NCBI RefSeq assembly: GCF_002803605.1
Contig: NZ_PHRG01000001.1
Coordinates: 756,819 to 820,818 of the forward strand
Source: Acinetobacter pseudolwoffii
GTDB taxonomy: Bacteria; Pseudomonadota; Gammaproteobacteria; Pseudomonadales; Moraxellaceae
Reading direction: 5' to 3'
Length of the DNA: 64,000 bases
Made by a program: the position numbers and the translations under genes
Notes under the pieces: model-generated
Databases searched by the model: none
What the model saw: the letters and a program-made list of their open reading frames with translations, nothing else
What the model was told of the DNA's origin: nothing
Part shown: piece by piece, positions 27,179-35,905 of the stretch
Position numbering within the stretch: the first letter of the stretch is position 1
How the letters are laid out: each line of letters begins with the position of its first letter

Positions 27179-29476
27179 ATGTCGAATATGCAACTGGACA
27201 CGTTGAGACGTATTGTTCAAGAGATCAATGCATCTGCCAGTTTGCATGAATCCCTCGATATCATGGTCAAGCATGTCGCGGACGCCATGCATGTCGATGT
27301 CTGCTCTATTTACCTTCTGGATGAACGTAACCAGCGTTATCTGCTGATGGCTTCCAAGGGCCTGAAGGCTGAGTCCGTAGGTCACGTATCGTTACAGACT
27401 GGCGAAGGTTTGGTGGGTCTGGTCGGCCAGCGTGAAGAAATTGTCAATCTGGACAATGCACCCAAACATGAACGCTTCCTGTTCCTGCCTGAAACCGGTG
27501 AAGAGCTGTATAACTCTTTTCTGGGCGTCCCGGTGATGTACCGCCGTAAGGTGATGGGTGTGCTGGTGGTTCAGAATAAAGAATCTCAGGATTTCTCTGA
27601 AGCCGCCGAATCATTTCTGGTCACACTGTGCGCGCAGCTCTCTGGCGTAATTGCCCATGCCCATGCGGTGGGCAATATTGATGTCTTCCGCAAGCCAAGT
27701 AACCTGCCTGCCTATAAAACCTTTCAGGGGGTGTCCGGTTCAGGCGGGATTGCCCTGGGCCGGGCCGTGATTCTCTACCCGCCAGCAGATCTGGCCGCCG
27801 TTCCCGATCGTGAAGCCGATGACATCAGCGAAGAACTACAATTATTAGACAGCGCCCTCAACTCCGTCCGTGAAGAAATCCAGTCGCTCGATGACAAGAT
27901 GCAGGATGCGCTGATGGCCGAAGAACGCGCCCTCTTTAGCGTATTCTTGCGGATGCTGGATGAAAATGCCCTGCCGGCAGAAATCAAGGCGCTCATTCGC
28001 GAAGGCCATTGGGCACAGGGTGCAGTGCGCATCGTGATTGATAGTCATGTGGCACAGTTTGCCCAGATGCAGGATGATTATTTACGTGAACGGGTGGCAG
28101 ACTTAAAAGACTTGGGCCGCCGTATTCTGGCGCGTTTACAGGAAGCTGATGCCAGTCATCGTGAGCTGACCGATGAGAGTATTCTGATAGGGGAAGAGAT
28201 TTCCACTGCAGCTCTGGTTGAACTGCCAGTGGATAAAATTGCTGCGATTGTCACCACTGAAGGTGCCATGAACTCGCATATGGTAATTGTGGCACGTGCC
28301 CTCGGCATTCCGACTGTGGTCGGTGTGACTGAACTGCCAATTAATACCCTGGATGATGTAGAAATGATCGTTGATGCGCATCAAGGCCGGGTCTTCATCA
28401 ATCCGCCACGGCGTTTGCGCAGTCGCTATAAAGAAATTCAAAAAGAAGAAGAACAGATCGCCAAAGATCTGCGTCAGTACGAAACCAAAGATGCGATTAC
28501 CCCGGATGGGGTAGCGGTAAAACTGTACGTCAACACCGGCCTGATGATCGATGTGGTCCGTGGCGTGCAACGTGGTGCCAAAGGCGTTGGTTTATACCGT
28601 TCTGAAATTCCATTTATGCTACGCGACCGCTTCCCGGGCGAAGAAGAACAGCGCGCGATTTATCGCCAGCAACTCACTCATTTTGCCAATAAACCGGTAG
28701 TGATGCGTACCCTGGACATTGGGGCAGACAAAGACCTGCCGTATTTTTCAATTGAAGAAGAAAATTCGGCACTGGGCTGGCGTGGCATTCGTTTTACCCT
28801 GGATCATCCGGAAATTTTTTCTTCACAAATTCGCGCCATGCTTAAAGCCAGTATCGGACTGAATAACCTGCATATTCTGTTGCCGATGGTGACCAGTGTC
28901 AGTGAGGTTGAAGAAGCACTCTATTTACTGGAACGTGATCATGCGGCGATTCAGGAAGAAGAGCAGGTCAAAGTGAACAAGCCAAAACTTGGCATCATGG
29001 TAGAAGTGCCGAGTGTGCTGCATCAGATTGATGAGTTTTCCGAACTGGTCGATTTCTTCTCGGTTGGCTCTAACGATTTGACTCAATATCTTTTGGCGGT
29101 CGATCGCAATAATCCGCGGGTTGCCAATGTCTATTCACATTTACATCCTGCCGTACTGCGTGCCCTGACCCGTCTGGTGCAGGACTGTCATCGTAATGAA
29201 AAACCGGTCAGTATCTGCGGTGAAATGGCAGGTGATCCGCTGTCTGCGGTTTTGCTCATGGCCATGGGCTTTAATACCCTGTCGATGAGTTCGAGTAATA
29301 TCCTGAAGGTACGTAAAACCATTTGTCACGTGCCGATGAGTGATGCACAGGAATTGCTACAGCATGTGTTAAAAATGGACAATCCACTGATGGTAAAAAG
29401 CTGGCTGGAATATTATTTCAGAACCCATGGTTTGGGTGATATGGTGAAATCAGCCACGCGTATGGTGAGTGCCTAA
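27179..29476 (+). CDS. ptsP: Phosphoenolpyruvate-protein phosphotransferase PtsP (EI-Ntr), 765 aa
   Basis: First enzyme of the nitrogen-related PTS; it takes phosphate from PEP and passes it to NPr. A GAF domain occupies residues 1-160 (LHESLDIMVKHVADAMHVDV). The EI N-terminal helical part follows, then the swivel domain with the phosphorylated histidine at about residue 367 (EGAMNSHMVIVARALGIP). The C-terminal PEP-binding barrel is intact (GLYRSEIPFMLRDRFP; MVEVPSVLHQID; GSNDLTQYLLAVDRNN; ISICGEMA-type VSICGEMAGDP). The length is typical (about 750-765). It is preceded by rppH as in Pseudomonas. Confidence 0.95.
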   Translation: MSNMQLDTLRRIVQEINASASLHESLDIMVKHVADAMHVDVCSIYLLDERNQRYLLMASKGLKAESVGHVSLQTGEGLVGLVGQREEIVNLDNAPKHERFLFLPETGEELYNSFLGVPVMYRRKVMGVLVVQNKESQDFSEAAESFLVTLCAQLSGVIAHAHAVGNIDVFRKPSNLPAYKTFQGVSGSGGIALGRAVILYPPADLAAVPDREADDISEELQLLDSALNSVREEIQSLDDKMQDALMAEERALFSVFLRMLDENALPAEIKALIREGHWAQGAVRIVIDSHVAQFAQMQDDYLRERVADLKDLGRRILARLQEADASHRELTDESILIGEEISTAALVELPVDKIAAIVTTEGAMNSHMVIVARALGIPTVVGVTELPINTLDDVEMIVDAHQGRVFINPPRRLRSRYKEIQKEEEQIAKDLRQYETKDAITPDGVAVKLYVNTGLMIDVVRGVQRGAKGVGLYRSEIPFMLRDRFPGEEEQRAIYRQQLTHFANKPVVMRTLDIGADKDLPYFSIEEENSALGWRGIRFTLDHPEIFSSQIRAMLKASIGLNNLHILLPMVTSVSEVEEALYLLERDHAAIQEEEQVKVNKPKLGIMVEVPSVLHQIDEFSELVDFFSVGSNDLTQYLLAVDRNNPRVANVYSHLHPAVLRALTRLVQDCHRNEKPVSICGEMAGDPLSAVLLMAMGFNTLSMSSSNILKVRKTICHVPMSDAQELLQHVLKMDNPLMVKSWLEYYFRTHGLGDMVKSATRMVSA

Positions 29477-29517
29477 TCCGGGACTTTTCCAGTCCCTCGA
29501 CGAGTGTAGAGGTGGTT

Positions 29518-30006
29518 ATGGAATTTCTGGTTATCCTGTTCATGCTCATTGCGGTGTTCTATATTGTTATTATTGCACCTGCCTTGCGGGCCCGGAAAAA
29601 TGCGGATTATTCCGGCTCATCTTATACACGTCCTGCCAGCGGCTATGCCGATCGGCCTAAAATGTCCCCTCTATTGGGCATTGAAATTTCAGCATCCCAG
29701 CAACGGCGTTTAGGCCGAAATGATCCCTCTGTGATAGCGGCCAAACTCTATCGTCAGCAAAAAGATCAATTTGCCAGTTTTCAGCAGGCCAGAACTGAAC
29801 CTCACCCTGCACATTATGGACAGCCAAATCAGGGAAGACTGAATCAATTATTTAATGATTTTATACGAGATGAGCCAACAAATTCATCGCGGCGCTCCAC
29901 TCAAAATACACAAAATCGTAGCAACCGCCCCGTTGCCCCGCTCTCTCCACTTGGAACCAACCCCAAACAGCCAACGCGTCATCCTCAACCACCTTACAGA
30001 TCTTAA
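29518..30006 (+). CDS. Hypothetical membrane-anchored protein, 162 aa
   Basis: I do not recognise a family. The N terminus is one membrane segment (MEFLVILFMLIAVFYIVIIA) followed by basic residues. The rest is low-complexity and polar, rich in Arg, Gln, Pro and Asn (NSSRRSTQNTQNRSNRP), so likely disordered in the cytoplasm. The ATG at 29518 has AGAGG upstream and lies 41 bp after ptsP, so it may share that transcript. Its last four bases overlap the stop of a convergent small gene. Confidence 0.65.
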   Translation: MEFLVILFMLIAVFYIVIIAPALRARKNADYSGSSYTRPASGYADRPKMSPLLGIEISASQQRRLGRNDPSVIAAKLYRQQKDQFASFQQARTEPHPAHYGQPNQGRLNQLFNDFIRDEPTNSSRRSTQNTQNRSNRPVAPLSPLGTNPKQPTRHPQPPYRS

Positions 30007-30182
30007 GCTGCCATTAAAAAAGGGCGATCTTCCATGGAATATCGCCCTTGTCTGTGCTTGTTGTAGCCACGTTTTGCATTTTTCTTTCGGTCTACAAAAA
30101 CCTGACTTTTGTTGACTTCATGCATGTGTTTTGCCACAAAATTATGGATCACCACATGCTCGACTGTTTTCTTCTTGGCCAT
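30003..30182 (-). CDS. Small basic protein, 59 aa, DUF7230-like
   Basis: I translated this by hand; it is short enough to be missed by length filters. It begins MAKKKTVEHVVIHNFVAKHM, continues HEVNKSQVFVDRKKNAKRGY and ends SMEDRPFLMAA. The pattern of a lysine-rich start, NFVAKHMHEVN and FVDRKK resembles the small DUF7230-type proteins of gammaproteobacteria. The final part also encodes a terminator hairpin. The start at 30182 has an AAGG sequence upstream. The stop overlaps that of the plus-strand gene by four bases. The family assignment is from memory of the pattern, so moderate. Confidence 0.65.
   Translation of the reverse strand: MAKKKTVEHVVIHNFVAKHMHEVNKSQVFVDRKKNAKRGYNKHRQGRYSMEDRPFLMAA
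30015..30049 (-). terminator. Terminator inside the 3' end of the small basic gene
   Basis: On the minus strand AAGGGCGAT pairs with ATCGCCCTT, with inner pairing through TTCCATGGAA, followed by six T. The stop codon lies about 10 bases beyond the T run. Confidence 0.75.
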
Positions 30183-30825
30183 GTTGTACTTTCGCCTTTT
30201 AACTAGATTTTAGTGAGTTTCCACGCGAGTGGGAAAATAATGATACGCCATTTTGGACAATTTTCAAGCATATTTGCCAATGCTTTTTTTAAAAATAAAG
30301 ACCATTTAAGCAGGATATTCTGTATTACAAAAATGAGCGCTATGGCCGGAAAACATGCTGATTACATTCAGCATTTCATGATGTTTTTCACACAGACAAA
30401 ACCTGATCAAAAAAAGCATTTAAAATAAATCAGTTATAAGATTTATTTGAAACAGCACGATTCATCTATTAGTTTGATCCTTTGATAAAAACATATAAGG
30501 GACTTAAAGATTGTTATTTTCGTTTAATCCGATTCATTATTTGAGTTATCTAAAATATAGAGAATTTGATATTGTCAAAGAGTAGAAAACCGGCTACTTT
30601 TAAAAAGTAACCATTTAATTTTCAATATTTTAGACTTTATTAACTTTAAAAATATTTTTTGAGTGACATCACTCAATTATATCCTGTGAATTCCACTTTG
30701 TGCGCTAACAGTATTTATATCAAGATATTGAAAATAGAGTAAAACCTGATGCCCTTCGCAGATAACTCAATATTTTATAAATACTGGATAAACGCTACAA
30801 GATATTCAAAACTTGGAGAGGAAAA
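30183..30825. other. Long AT-rich region upstream of the catalase gene
   Basis: About 640 bp without a gene I can support. A 71-codon plus-strand open frame at 30213-30428 has no ribosome site or recognisable protein character. The region holds an 18-bp palindrome at 30659-30676, and long AT-rich stretches are consistent with a complex promoter for the catalase. Confidence 0.6.
30659..30676. promoter_or_regulatory. Operator-like 18-bp palindrome upstream of the catalase gene
   Basis: TTGAGTGA and TCACTCAA are perfect 8-base arms around CA, 150 bp before the catalase start. I cannot name the regulator. The site is too symmetric and too short-centred to be a terminator. Confidence 0.5.
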
Positions 30826-32346
30826 ATGAGCCAAGATTTTAAAAAATGCCCTGTTACCCACCTGACCACTGAAGCGGGTGCGCCTGTGGTCGACAACCAG
30901 AACAGTATGACGGCAGGTGCGCGTGGACCTTTACTCGCTCAGGATTTATGGCTGAATGAAAAACTGGCCAACTTTGTCCGTGAAGTGATTCCAGAGCGTC
31001 GTATGCACGCCAAAGGTTCAGGTGCTTTTGGAACCTTTACCGTGACCAACGATATTACCCAATATACCCGCGCAAAAATTTTCTCGGAAGTGGGCAAGAA
31101 AACCGACATGTTTGCGCGTTTCTCGACCGTCGCAGGTGAACGTGGTGCGGCCGATGCAGAACGTGATATCCGTGGTTTTGCCCTGAAATTCTATACTGAA
31201 GAAGGCAACTGGGATCTGGTCGGCAATAACACCCCGGTATTTTTCCTGCGGGATGCGCGCAAGTTTCCAGATCTGAACAAAGCCGTTAAACGCGACCCGA
31301 AAACCAACAAGCGCAGTGCCACCAATAACTGGGATTTCTGGACGCTGCTGCCTGAAGCCTTGCATCAGGTGACCATTGTCATGTCGGATCGTGGTATTCC
31401 AGACGGTTATCGTCACATGCATGGTTTTGGCAGCCATACCTTTAGCTTTATCAATGCCAATAATGAACGCTTCTGGGTGAAATTCCATATGCGTACCCAG
31501 CAAGGCATCCAGAACCTCACCGATGCTGAAGCTGAAGCATTAATCGCTAAAGACCGTGAAAGCAGCCAGACTGACCTGTTTGATGCCATCGAACGTGGTG
31601 ATTATCCAAAATGGAAAATGTATGTCCAGGTGATGCCGGAACTGGAAGCTGAAAGCGTTCCTTATCATCCATTTGACCTGACCAAAGTCTGGCCGAAAGG
31701 TGATTATCCGCTGATTGAAGTCGGTGAATTCGAACTGAACCGCAATCCGGAAAACTATTTCCAGGATGTGGAACAGGCGGCTTTTGCACCCAGCAATCTG
31801 GTACCGGGCATCAGCTACTCGCCGGACCGGATGTTACAAGCACGTTTATTTAACTATGCCGATGCCGCGCGTTACCGTGTCGGCGTGAATCACTCACAGG
31901 TTCCGGTCAATGCTGCACGCTGTCCGGTCAATTCTAACCGTCGTGATGGTCAGGGTCGTATGGATGGCAACTACGGTTCCTTGCCACATTATGAGCCGAA
32001 CAGTTTCAGCCAATGGCAGGAGCAACCGGAATTCAGAGAGCCACCACTAAAAATCACCGGTGCTGCCGATTTCTGGGATTTCCGTGAAGATGATAACGAT
32101 TACTTCAGCCAGCCACGTGCCCTGTTCAACCTGATGAATGATGAACAAAAGCAGGCCTTGTTTAATAACACGGCTGGCGCGATGGGTGATGCACTAGATT
32201 TCATTAAATACCGTCACATCCGCAATTGTTATAGTTGCGATCCGGCCTATGGCGAAGGCGTAGCACAAGCACTCGGCATGACAGTGGCAGATGCACAGGC
32301 TGCTCGTGAAACCGATCCAGCCAAAGGCTTAGCCAGCTTGCTTTAA
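30826..32346 (+). CDS. Monofunctional haem catalase (small-subunit type), 506 aa
   Basis: Breaks hydrogen peroxide down to water and oxygen in the cytoplasm. The distal histidine lies in [15 protein letters not shown], the distal asparagine in [16 protein letters not shown], and the proximal haem tyrosine in [14 protein letters not shown]. The length (about 500) and the lack of a C-terminal flavodoxin-like domain place it in the small-subunit catalases, not the HPII type. There is no signal peptide. GGAGAGG is a good ribosome site. It has a long upstream region with a palindrome and its own terminator. Confidence 0.95.
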   Translation: MSQDFKKCPVTHLTTEAGAPVVDNQNSMTAGARGPLLAQDLWLNEKLANFVREVIPERRMHAKGSGAFGTFTVTNDITQYTRAKIFSEVGKKTDMFARFSTVAGERGAADAERDIRGFALKFYTEEGNWDLVGNNTPVFFLRDARKFPDLNKAVKRDPKTNKRSATNNWDFWTLLPEALHQVTIVMSDRGIPDGYRHMHGFGSHTFSFINANNERFWVKFHMRTQQGIQNLTDAEAEALIAKDRESSQTDLFDAIERGDYPKWKMYVQVMPELEAESVPYHPFDLTKVWPKGDYPLIEVGEFELNRNPENYFQDVEQAAFAPSNLVPGISYSPDRMLQARLFNYADAARYRVGVNHSQVPVNAARCPVNSNRRDGQGRMDGNYGSLPHYEPNSFSQWQEQPEFREPPLKITGAADFWDFREDDNDYFSQPRALFNLMNDEQKQALFNNTAGAMGDALDFIKYRHIRNCYSCDPAYGEGVAQALGMTVADAQAARETDPAKGLASLL

Positions 32347-32364
32347 GCTGCCTTAGCGATATAT

Positions 32365-32390
32365 AAAAAACCACCCTCGGGTGGTTTTTT
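32365..32390 (+). terminator. Rho-independent terminator of the catalase gene
   Basis: The stem AAAAAACCACCC/GGGTGGTTTTTT has a 2-base loop and ends in six T. Confidence 0.92.
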
Positions 32391-32442
32391 AGTGTGATAT
32401 CAAGCAGTATACAAATAATACGTCACTAGAAAAAATATAACG

Positions 32443-32886
32443 ATGAGCAAAGATATTGAAGACATCATTCAACAACACGACATCATTTTATTTGATGCTG
32501 TTTGTGTGATCTGTAATGGCTGGGCACGATTTTTGATTCAATACGATAACAAGATACAGTTTAAACTGGTCTCTGCCCAATCCCCTTTAGGTGTTGCCCT
32601 GCTCGAGCATTACCAGATGTCCACTGCACATTACAGCATGATGCTCGTCATCCAAGCTGGCACACTTTATACCGAATCCACTGCCCTGTTAAAAGTCATG
32701 CAGCATCTCGGTTTTCCGTTGAATTTAATGAGTACAGGCTATTTAGTGCCGCGTTTTATCCGCGACTTTCTGTATCGTGGGATTGCTTTAAAGCGCTATC
32801 AGCGATTTGGTAAAACTGATTATTGCCTGATTCCATCTAGCGAAAATAAACACCATTTTCTGGAAAATGCTATTCGTGAATTCTGA
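32443..32886 (+). CDS. DCC-family (DUF393) thiol-disulfide-like protein, 147 aa
   Basis: Its family is named for the conserved DxxCxxC near the N terminus, seen here as LFDAVCVICNGWARF at residues 16-30; the fold is predicted thioredoxin-like. The substrate is unknown. The later LPLNLMST/FIRDFLYRGIA-type blocks (FIRDFLYRGIALKRYQRFGK) are also family features. In relatives it often sits beside a DoxX-like membrane gene, and here the sequence after the stop is the wreck of such a gene. Confidence 0.82.
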   Translation: MSKDIEDIIQQHDIILFDAVCVICNGWARFLIQYDNKIQFKLVSAQSPLGVALLEHYQMSTAHYSMMLVIQAGTLYTESTALLKVMQHLGFPLNLMSTGYLVPRFIRDFLYRGIALKRYQRFGKTDYCLIPSSENKHHFLENAIREF

Positions 32887-32887
32887 G

Positions 32888-33141
32888 CCCGTTTTCACCC
32901 AAGCGCTTCGCACCATTCAGCTAAGCTTGGCAATGCGCTGATTCTATCAAGGACTGATTCCAAAAATACTGTTTCAGTCCCCTGCTGAAATCACAATCTG
33001 GCAAAACCTGGGCTTTGAGCGGGTACTGGCCAAAGTCTTGGTTGGATTTTCTGGCATAGGTGAAATGCTGTTTGGCTGATGCTTTCTGTGCTTGCCATTC
33101 AACTCATCAAGCAAGAACAGCGTGAAGCCATTAGACAATAA
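32888..33141 (+). pseudogene. Decayed DoxX-like membrane protein gene
   Basis: The frame 32888 onwards reads FTQALRTIQLSLAMR, a TGA stop at 32939, then FYQGLIPKILFQSPAEITIW and FERVLAKVLVGFSGIGEMLFG before a second TGA near 33077. This is the DoxX-like pattern. A shift of one base after GEMLFG restores a hydrophobic tail ending IKQEQREAIRQ and a TAA at 33139. Two stops and a probable frameshift make it non-functional. The 3' end overlaps the end of the minus-strand hydrolase gene. Confidence 0.75.
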
Positions 33142-34192
33142 TCCGTTTGCCTTCATGTACGCAGTAAAACGGATTAATCAGCTTGGAAGAATGTTTGATA
33201 ATTTCATGCAATTCATGCTCTGGCGCATCCCGATCTTCATCAGTAAGCTGGAACGTACGGTAATGAATCGCCAGTGAGCATTTGGCCTGCAAGTCCTGAT
33301 GTGCATGAAATGCATCTTCCGGATTCATATGAATCGCACGCATCAGTGCACGCGGCTCATAGGCACCGATGGGCAGCAAGGCAATTCGGGGCGCACCCAG
33401 ACGCTTGCGAACCTCTTTAAAATGCGAGGCATAACCACTATCTCCGGCAAAGAAACAATGTTCCTGACCATGCAATAAGGAAAAGCCACCCCACAAAGCA
33501 CAATTCTGATCACGCATACCGCGCCCCGAGGCATGCTGTGCCGGCGTATAGACAATGCGGATTTCTTCAAAAAATGCATTTTCCCACCAGTCCATCTCAT
33601 GCACCGTATAGTGCTTTGGCAAATACCAGGCATTGCCCAGTCCGGTATAAATTGGCATTTCAAATGTGCTATGCAACCATTCTAGCGTGGCCAGATCCAT
33701 ATGATCATAGTGGTTATGGCTGAGCAGCACAGCATCAATATGTGGTAGTTCATCTAGCGCAATACCGGCAGGAATGACCCGCTGCGGGCCAGTGGATGCA
33801 GAAGGACTGGCATATTCAGCCCAGACCGGATCGGTCAGGAAATTATAAGGCCCGATTTGAATGAGCACAGTGGCGTGACCAATAAACCAGATTTGCCAGT
33901 CATCTAAAGGCGCATCGGGACGCTGCTGTGGCAATGCACGCGGTCGCGCAAAAAACTCGGCACGTTCTGCATCGAGATTGATATTCCAAGTTTTGGATTT
34001 TCGGGTAATGAGCCATTTATATAAGTCAAAACGACTGTGCGCCCGAGCAGGATGCTCGAGATTACGAAACTGTTGTCCATTGAAATGATCTGAATGCAGA
34101 TACTCAAATACCGGCTTAGACCAGAGATGTTTCCAGCTGGACTCCGTGGTTAACTGAAATTTTTTAGTTTTGAGAAGATCTTGCATAAACAT
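33131..34192 (-). CDS. Metallo-beta-lactamase-fold hydrolase (NAPE-PLD/UlaG-like), 353 aa
   Basis: A zinc-dependent hydrolase of the MBL fold. The metal motif HxHxDH is in VLLSHNHYDHMDL, and further ligands are likely in TPAQHASGRG and CFFAGDSGYASHF. The IGHATVLIQIGPYNFLTDPV and GPQRVIPAG blocks resemble the N-acyl-phosphatidylethanolamine phospholipase D-like group, so a phospholipid or acyl substrate is possible but unproven. There is no signal peptide. ATG codons at 34192 and 34186 are both possible. Confidence 0.85.
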   Translation of the reverse strand: MFMQDLLKTKKFQLTTESSWKHLWSKPVFEYLHSDHFNGQQFRNLEHPARAHSRFDLYKWLITRKSKTWNINLDAERAEFFARPRALPQQRPDAPLDDWQIWFIGHATVLIQIGPYNFLTDPVWAEYASPSASTGPQRVIPAGIALDELPHIDAVLLSHNHYDHMDLATLEWLHSTFEMPIYTGLGNAWYLPKHYTVHEMDWWENAFFEEIRIVYTPAQHASGRGMRDQNCALWGGFSLLHGQEHCFFAGDSGYASHFKEVRKRLGAPRIALLPIGAYEPRALMRAIHMNPEDAFHAHQDLQAKCSLAIHYRTFQLTDEDRDAPEHELHEIIKHSSKLINPFYCVHEGKRIIV

Positions 34193-34648
34193 CCACTATT
34201 TATTATTCGCTATATGCAAGACAGCAACCGCTTGAAATGGTCAGGCGACGCATCTTTTAATGAGCATACAAACTAAAAACAGGCGCACTTGAGTATAGTA
34301 TGAAATCCATCACAGACAATCATGTATGTTTTTGTTATTTTAGCAAAAAAATAGCGCTCTGATAGCCTGCTGGCTGGCCGGACTAGGGGTACTATCGAGA
34401 AAGACATGATGCATGCAGTTTTTTAAAGAATACAAAATCATACCAAGCCCTACTCTGCTGATTTCAGCCAAAATTTTATCCTCATAATGTGCTGATTTGA
34501 TCGTGCATGCCTGAGTTATGCAACGATTGAGAGTGCGGACGATGAAATCTACTATTTTTAACATTTGGCCAATCTGCTAAATAAACTTGCTTAAACTCTT
34601 GTGAACGGATATAGCCATAGACTTCTTTCATCTAAAAAATTTAAAGCA
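34193..34648. other. Intergenic region with no gene recognised
   Basis: About 450 bp between the hydrolase gene and the EamA terminator. A 74-codon minus-strand open frame (34340-34564) has no ribosome site and no family pattern, so I do not call it. It could be old coding sequence. Confidence 0.5.
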
Positions 34649-34672
34649 TAAAAAAGGGCTTTCGCCCTTTTG
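34649..34672 (-). terminator. Terminator of the EamA transporter gene
   Basis: The stem AAAAGGGC/GCCCTTTT has a 4-base loop, followed on the minus strand by a T run, 14 bases after the stop. Confidence 0.85.
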
Positions 34673-34685
34673 ATTTGCTACAGAT

Positions 34686-35594
34686 TTAGCGCTTGGAAAA
34701 GTATTGCTCACGCCACTCTTTCCAAAAGTACATAATGATGCCGAACATCACCACGGCAATTCCTGCAAAGGCATGACTGCTGATGATTTCATGATTCAGA
34801 GTCGCACCAAGTACCAGTGCGATGACTGGCGTCATGACATTACTCAAAGATACTGTTGAAGCATTTAAACGCCGAATCAGCCAGAAATAACACAGCATCG
34901 CCACAATCGAGGACATGATCATGGTAAATACAAACCCGATCAGCGCCTGTGTGCCAGGCAACTGGGTCGGCATATGCTGCCAGATAAATGGAATCAAGAG
35001 CAGTGAACCGGCTGCTGATAGCAGCAGTGAACCTGTCGCTTGTGACATTGGGCTTAAAGGTGCGTTGATCTGTTTGACCCAGAAGATTGAACTGATATAG
35101 GACACCATACTGATCAGCATCAGCACCACACCCCAAGGATTCACCTTGCTGTCTGCCGAATCTAAAAATACAAAACTCAGCCCGGCAATGGCAACAGCCA
35201 TACCCGACCATTGCAGCCACACTAACTGATGAGTTTTTAAGATCACATGCCCGATCAGACCGGCAATCAGCGGCGAAAAACCAAAAATCAGGGCCATCAG
35301 ACCTGAGGTCAGATAATTGGCTGCCAAATAAATAAACAGCTGTGCACCGATTAAATTCAGACTGCCGGCCAGATAGCTTTTCATTGAGGTGCTGTCAAAA
35401 GGCAAAGGATCACGCATGATTTTTAGCAGGAATAGCGCAATAATCGATGCGCCAAAATAGCGAATGATCAGTACCCACATCGGGTGAATCTCGGCCACGC
35501 TCCAGACAATCGCCAAAGGCGTTGCGGCCCAAATCAGCACCAGTAAAGCATAAATACTTGCCGTCACCAGCATGGGAGATGAATTTGAATTCAT
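34686..35594 (-). CDS. EamA-family (DMT superfamily) transporter, 302 aa
   Basis: An inner-membrane protein with about ten hydrophobic segments arranged as two five-helix repeats, the drug/metabolite transporter layout. Characteristic pieces are LVLIWAATPLAIVWSVAEI, RYFGASIIALFLL and a second-half LSNVMTPVIALVLGATLN with a conserved proline-containing helix. The substrate cannot be assigned. The ending FWKEWREQYFSKR is basic and cytoplasmic. It is monocistronic. Confidence 0.88.
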   Translation of the reverse strand: MNSNSSPMLVTASIYALLVLIWAATPLAIVWSVAEIHPMWVLIIRYFGASIIALFLLKIMRDPLPFDSTSMKSYLAGSLNLIGAQLFIYLAANYLTSGLMALIFGFSPLIAGLIGHVILKTHQLVWLQWSGMAVAIAGLSFVFLDSADSKVNPWGVVLMLISMVSYISSIFWVKQINAPLSPMSQATGSLLLSAAGSLLLIPFIWQHMPTQLPGTQALIGFVFTMIMSSIVAMLCYFWLIRRLNASTVSLSNVMTPVIALVLGATLNHEIISSHAFAGIAVVMFGIIMYFWKEWREQYFSKR

Positions 35595-35689
35595 AAAAGA
35601 CTCAATTAAAGTTAATCAGAAAGAGTTGAACTAACTTCTCGTTCAAATCCACAATCGACAATACTGATTGCGGCATGGATGCCGCCGCT

Positions 35690-35720
35690 AAACTGGGATA
35701 TATGGACATATCCTCAGTTT
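35690..35720. other. Imperfect hairpin upstream of the EamA gene
   Basis: AAACTGGGATAT pairs with ATATCC and CAGTTT across one bulged T, with a 6-base loop. It sits in the 310-bp gap between the EamA start and the hca cluster terminator. It could be an operator or an RNA hairpin. No gene is seen in the rest of the gap. Confidence 0.45.
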
Positions 35721-35850
35721 AGAAAAAGATTTTTGTCACCTTGCGCCATGTATGGCTCATCTATCAAAAGTGAGGCATTACCTACGCAAAGTAATACAAA
35801 CCAAAACTGAAACTTGAGGTAGTGATCATATAGAGAGTATTCGATCAACA

Positions 35851-35886
35851 TAAAAAAACAGACCTATGCAAAACATAGGTCTGTTC
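35851..35886 (-). terminator. Terminator of the hca/mhpB operon
   Basis: The 12-bp perfect stem AACAGACCTATG/CATAGGTCTGTT has a 5-base loop and seven T on the minus strand, 20 bases after the hcaD stop. Confidence 0.92.
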
Positions 35887-35905
35887 CAAGATATCTCAAT
35901 ACAAC

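Noticed and set aside
30213-30428. A 71-codon open frame upstream of the catalase gene
   Set aside because: No ribosome-binding site, no recognised family, and it lies in AT-rich promoter sequence.
32939-33079. Selenocysteine or stop readthrough at the TGA codons in the DoxX-like remnant
   Set aside because: A frameshift is also needed, no SECIS-like element was seen, and DoxX proteins are not selenoproteins.
34340-34564. A 74-codon minus-strand open frame before the EamA gene
   Set aside because: No start signal, no motif and no neighbour that would explain it.
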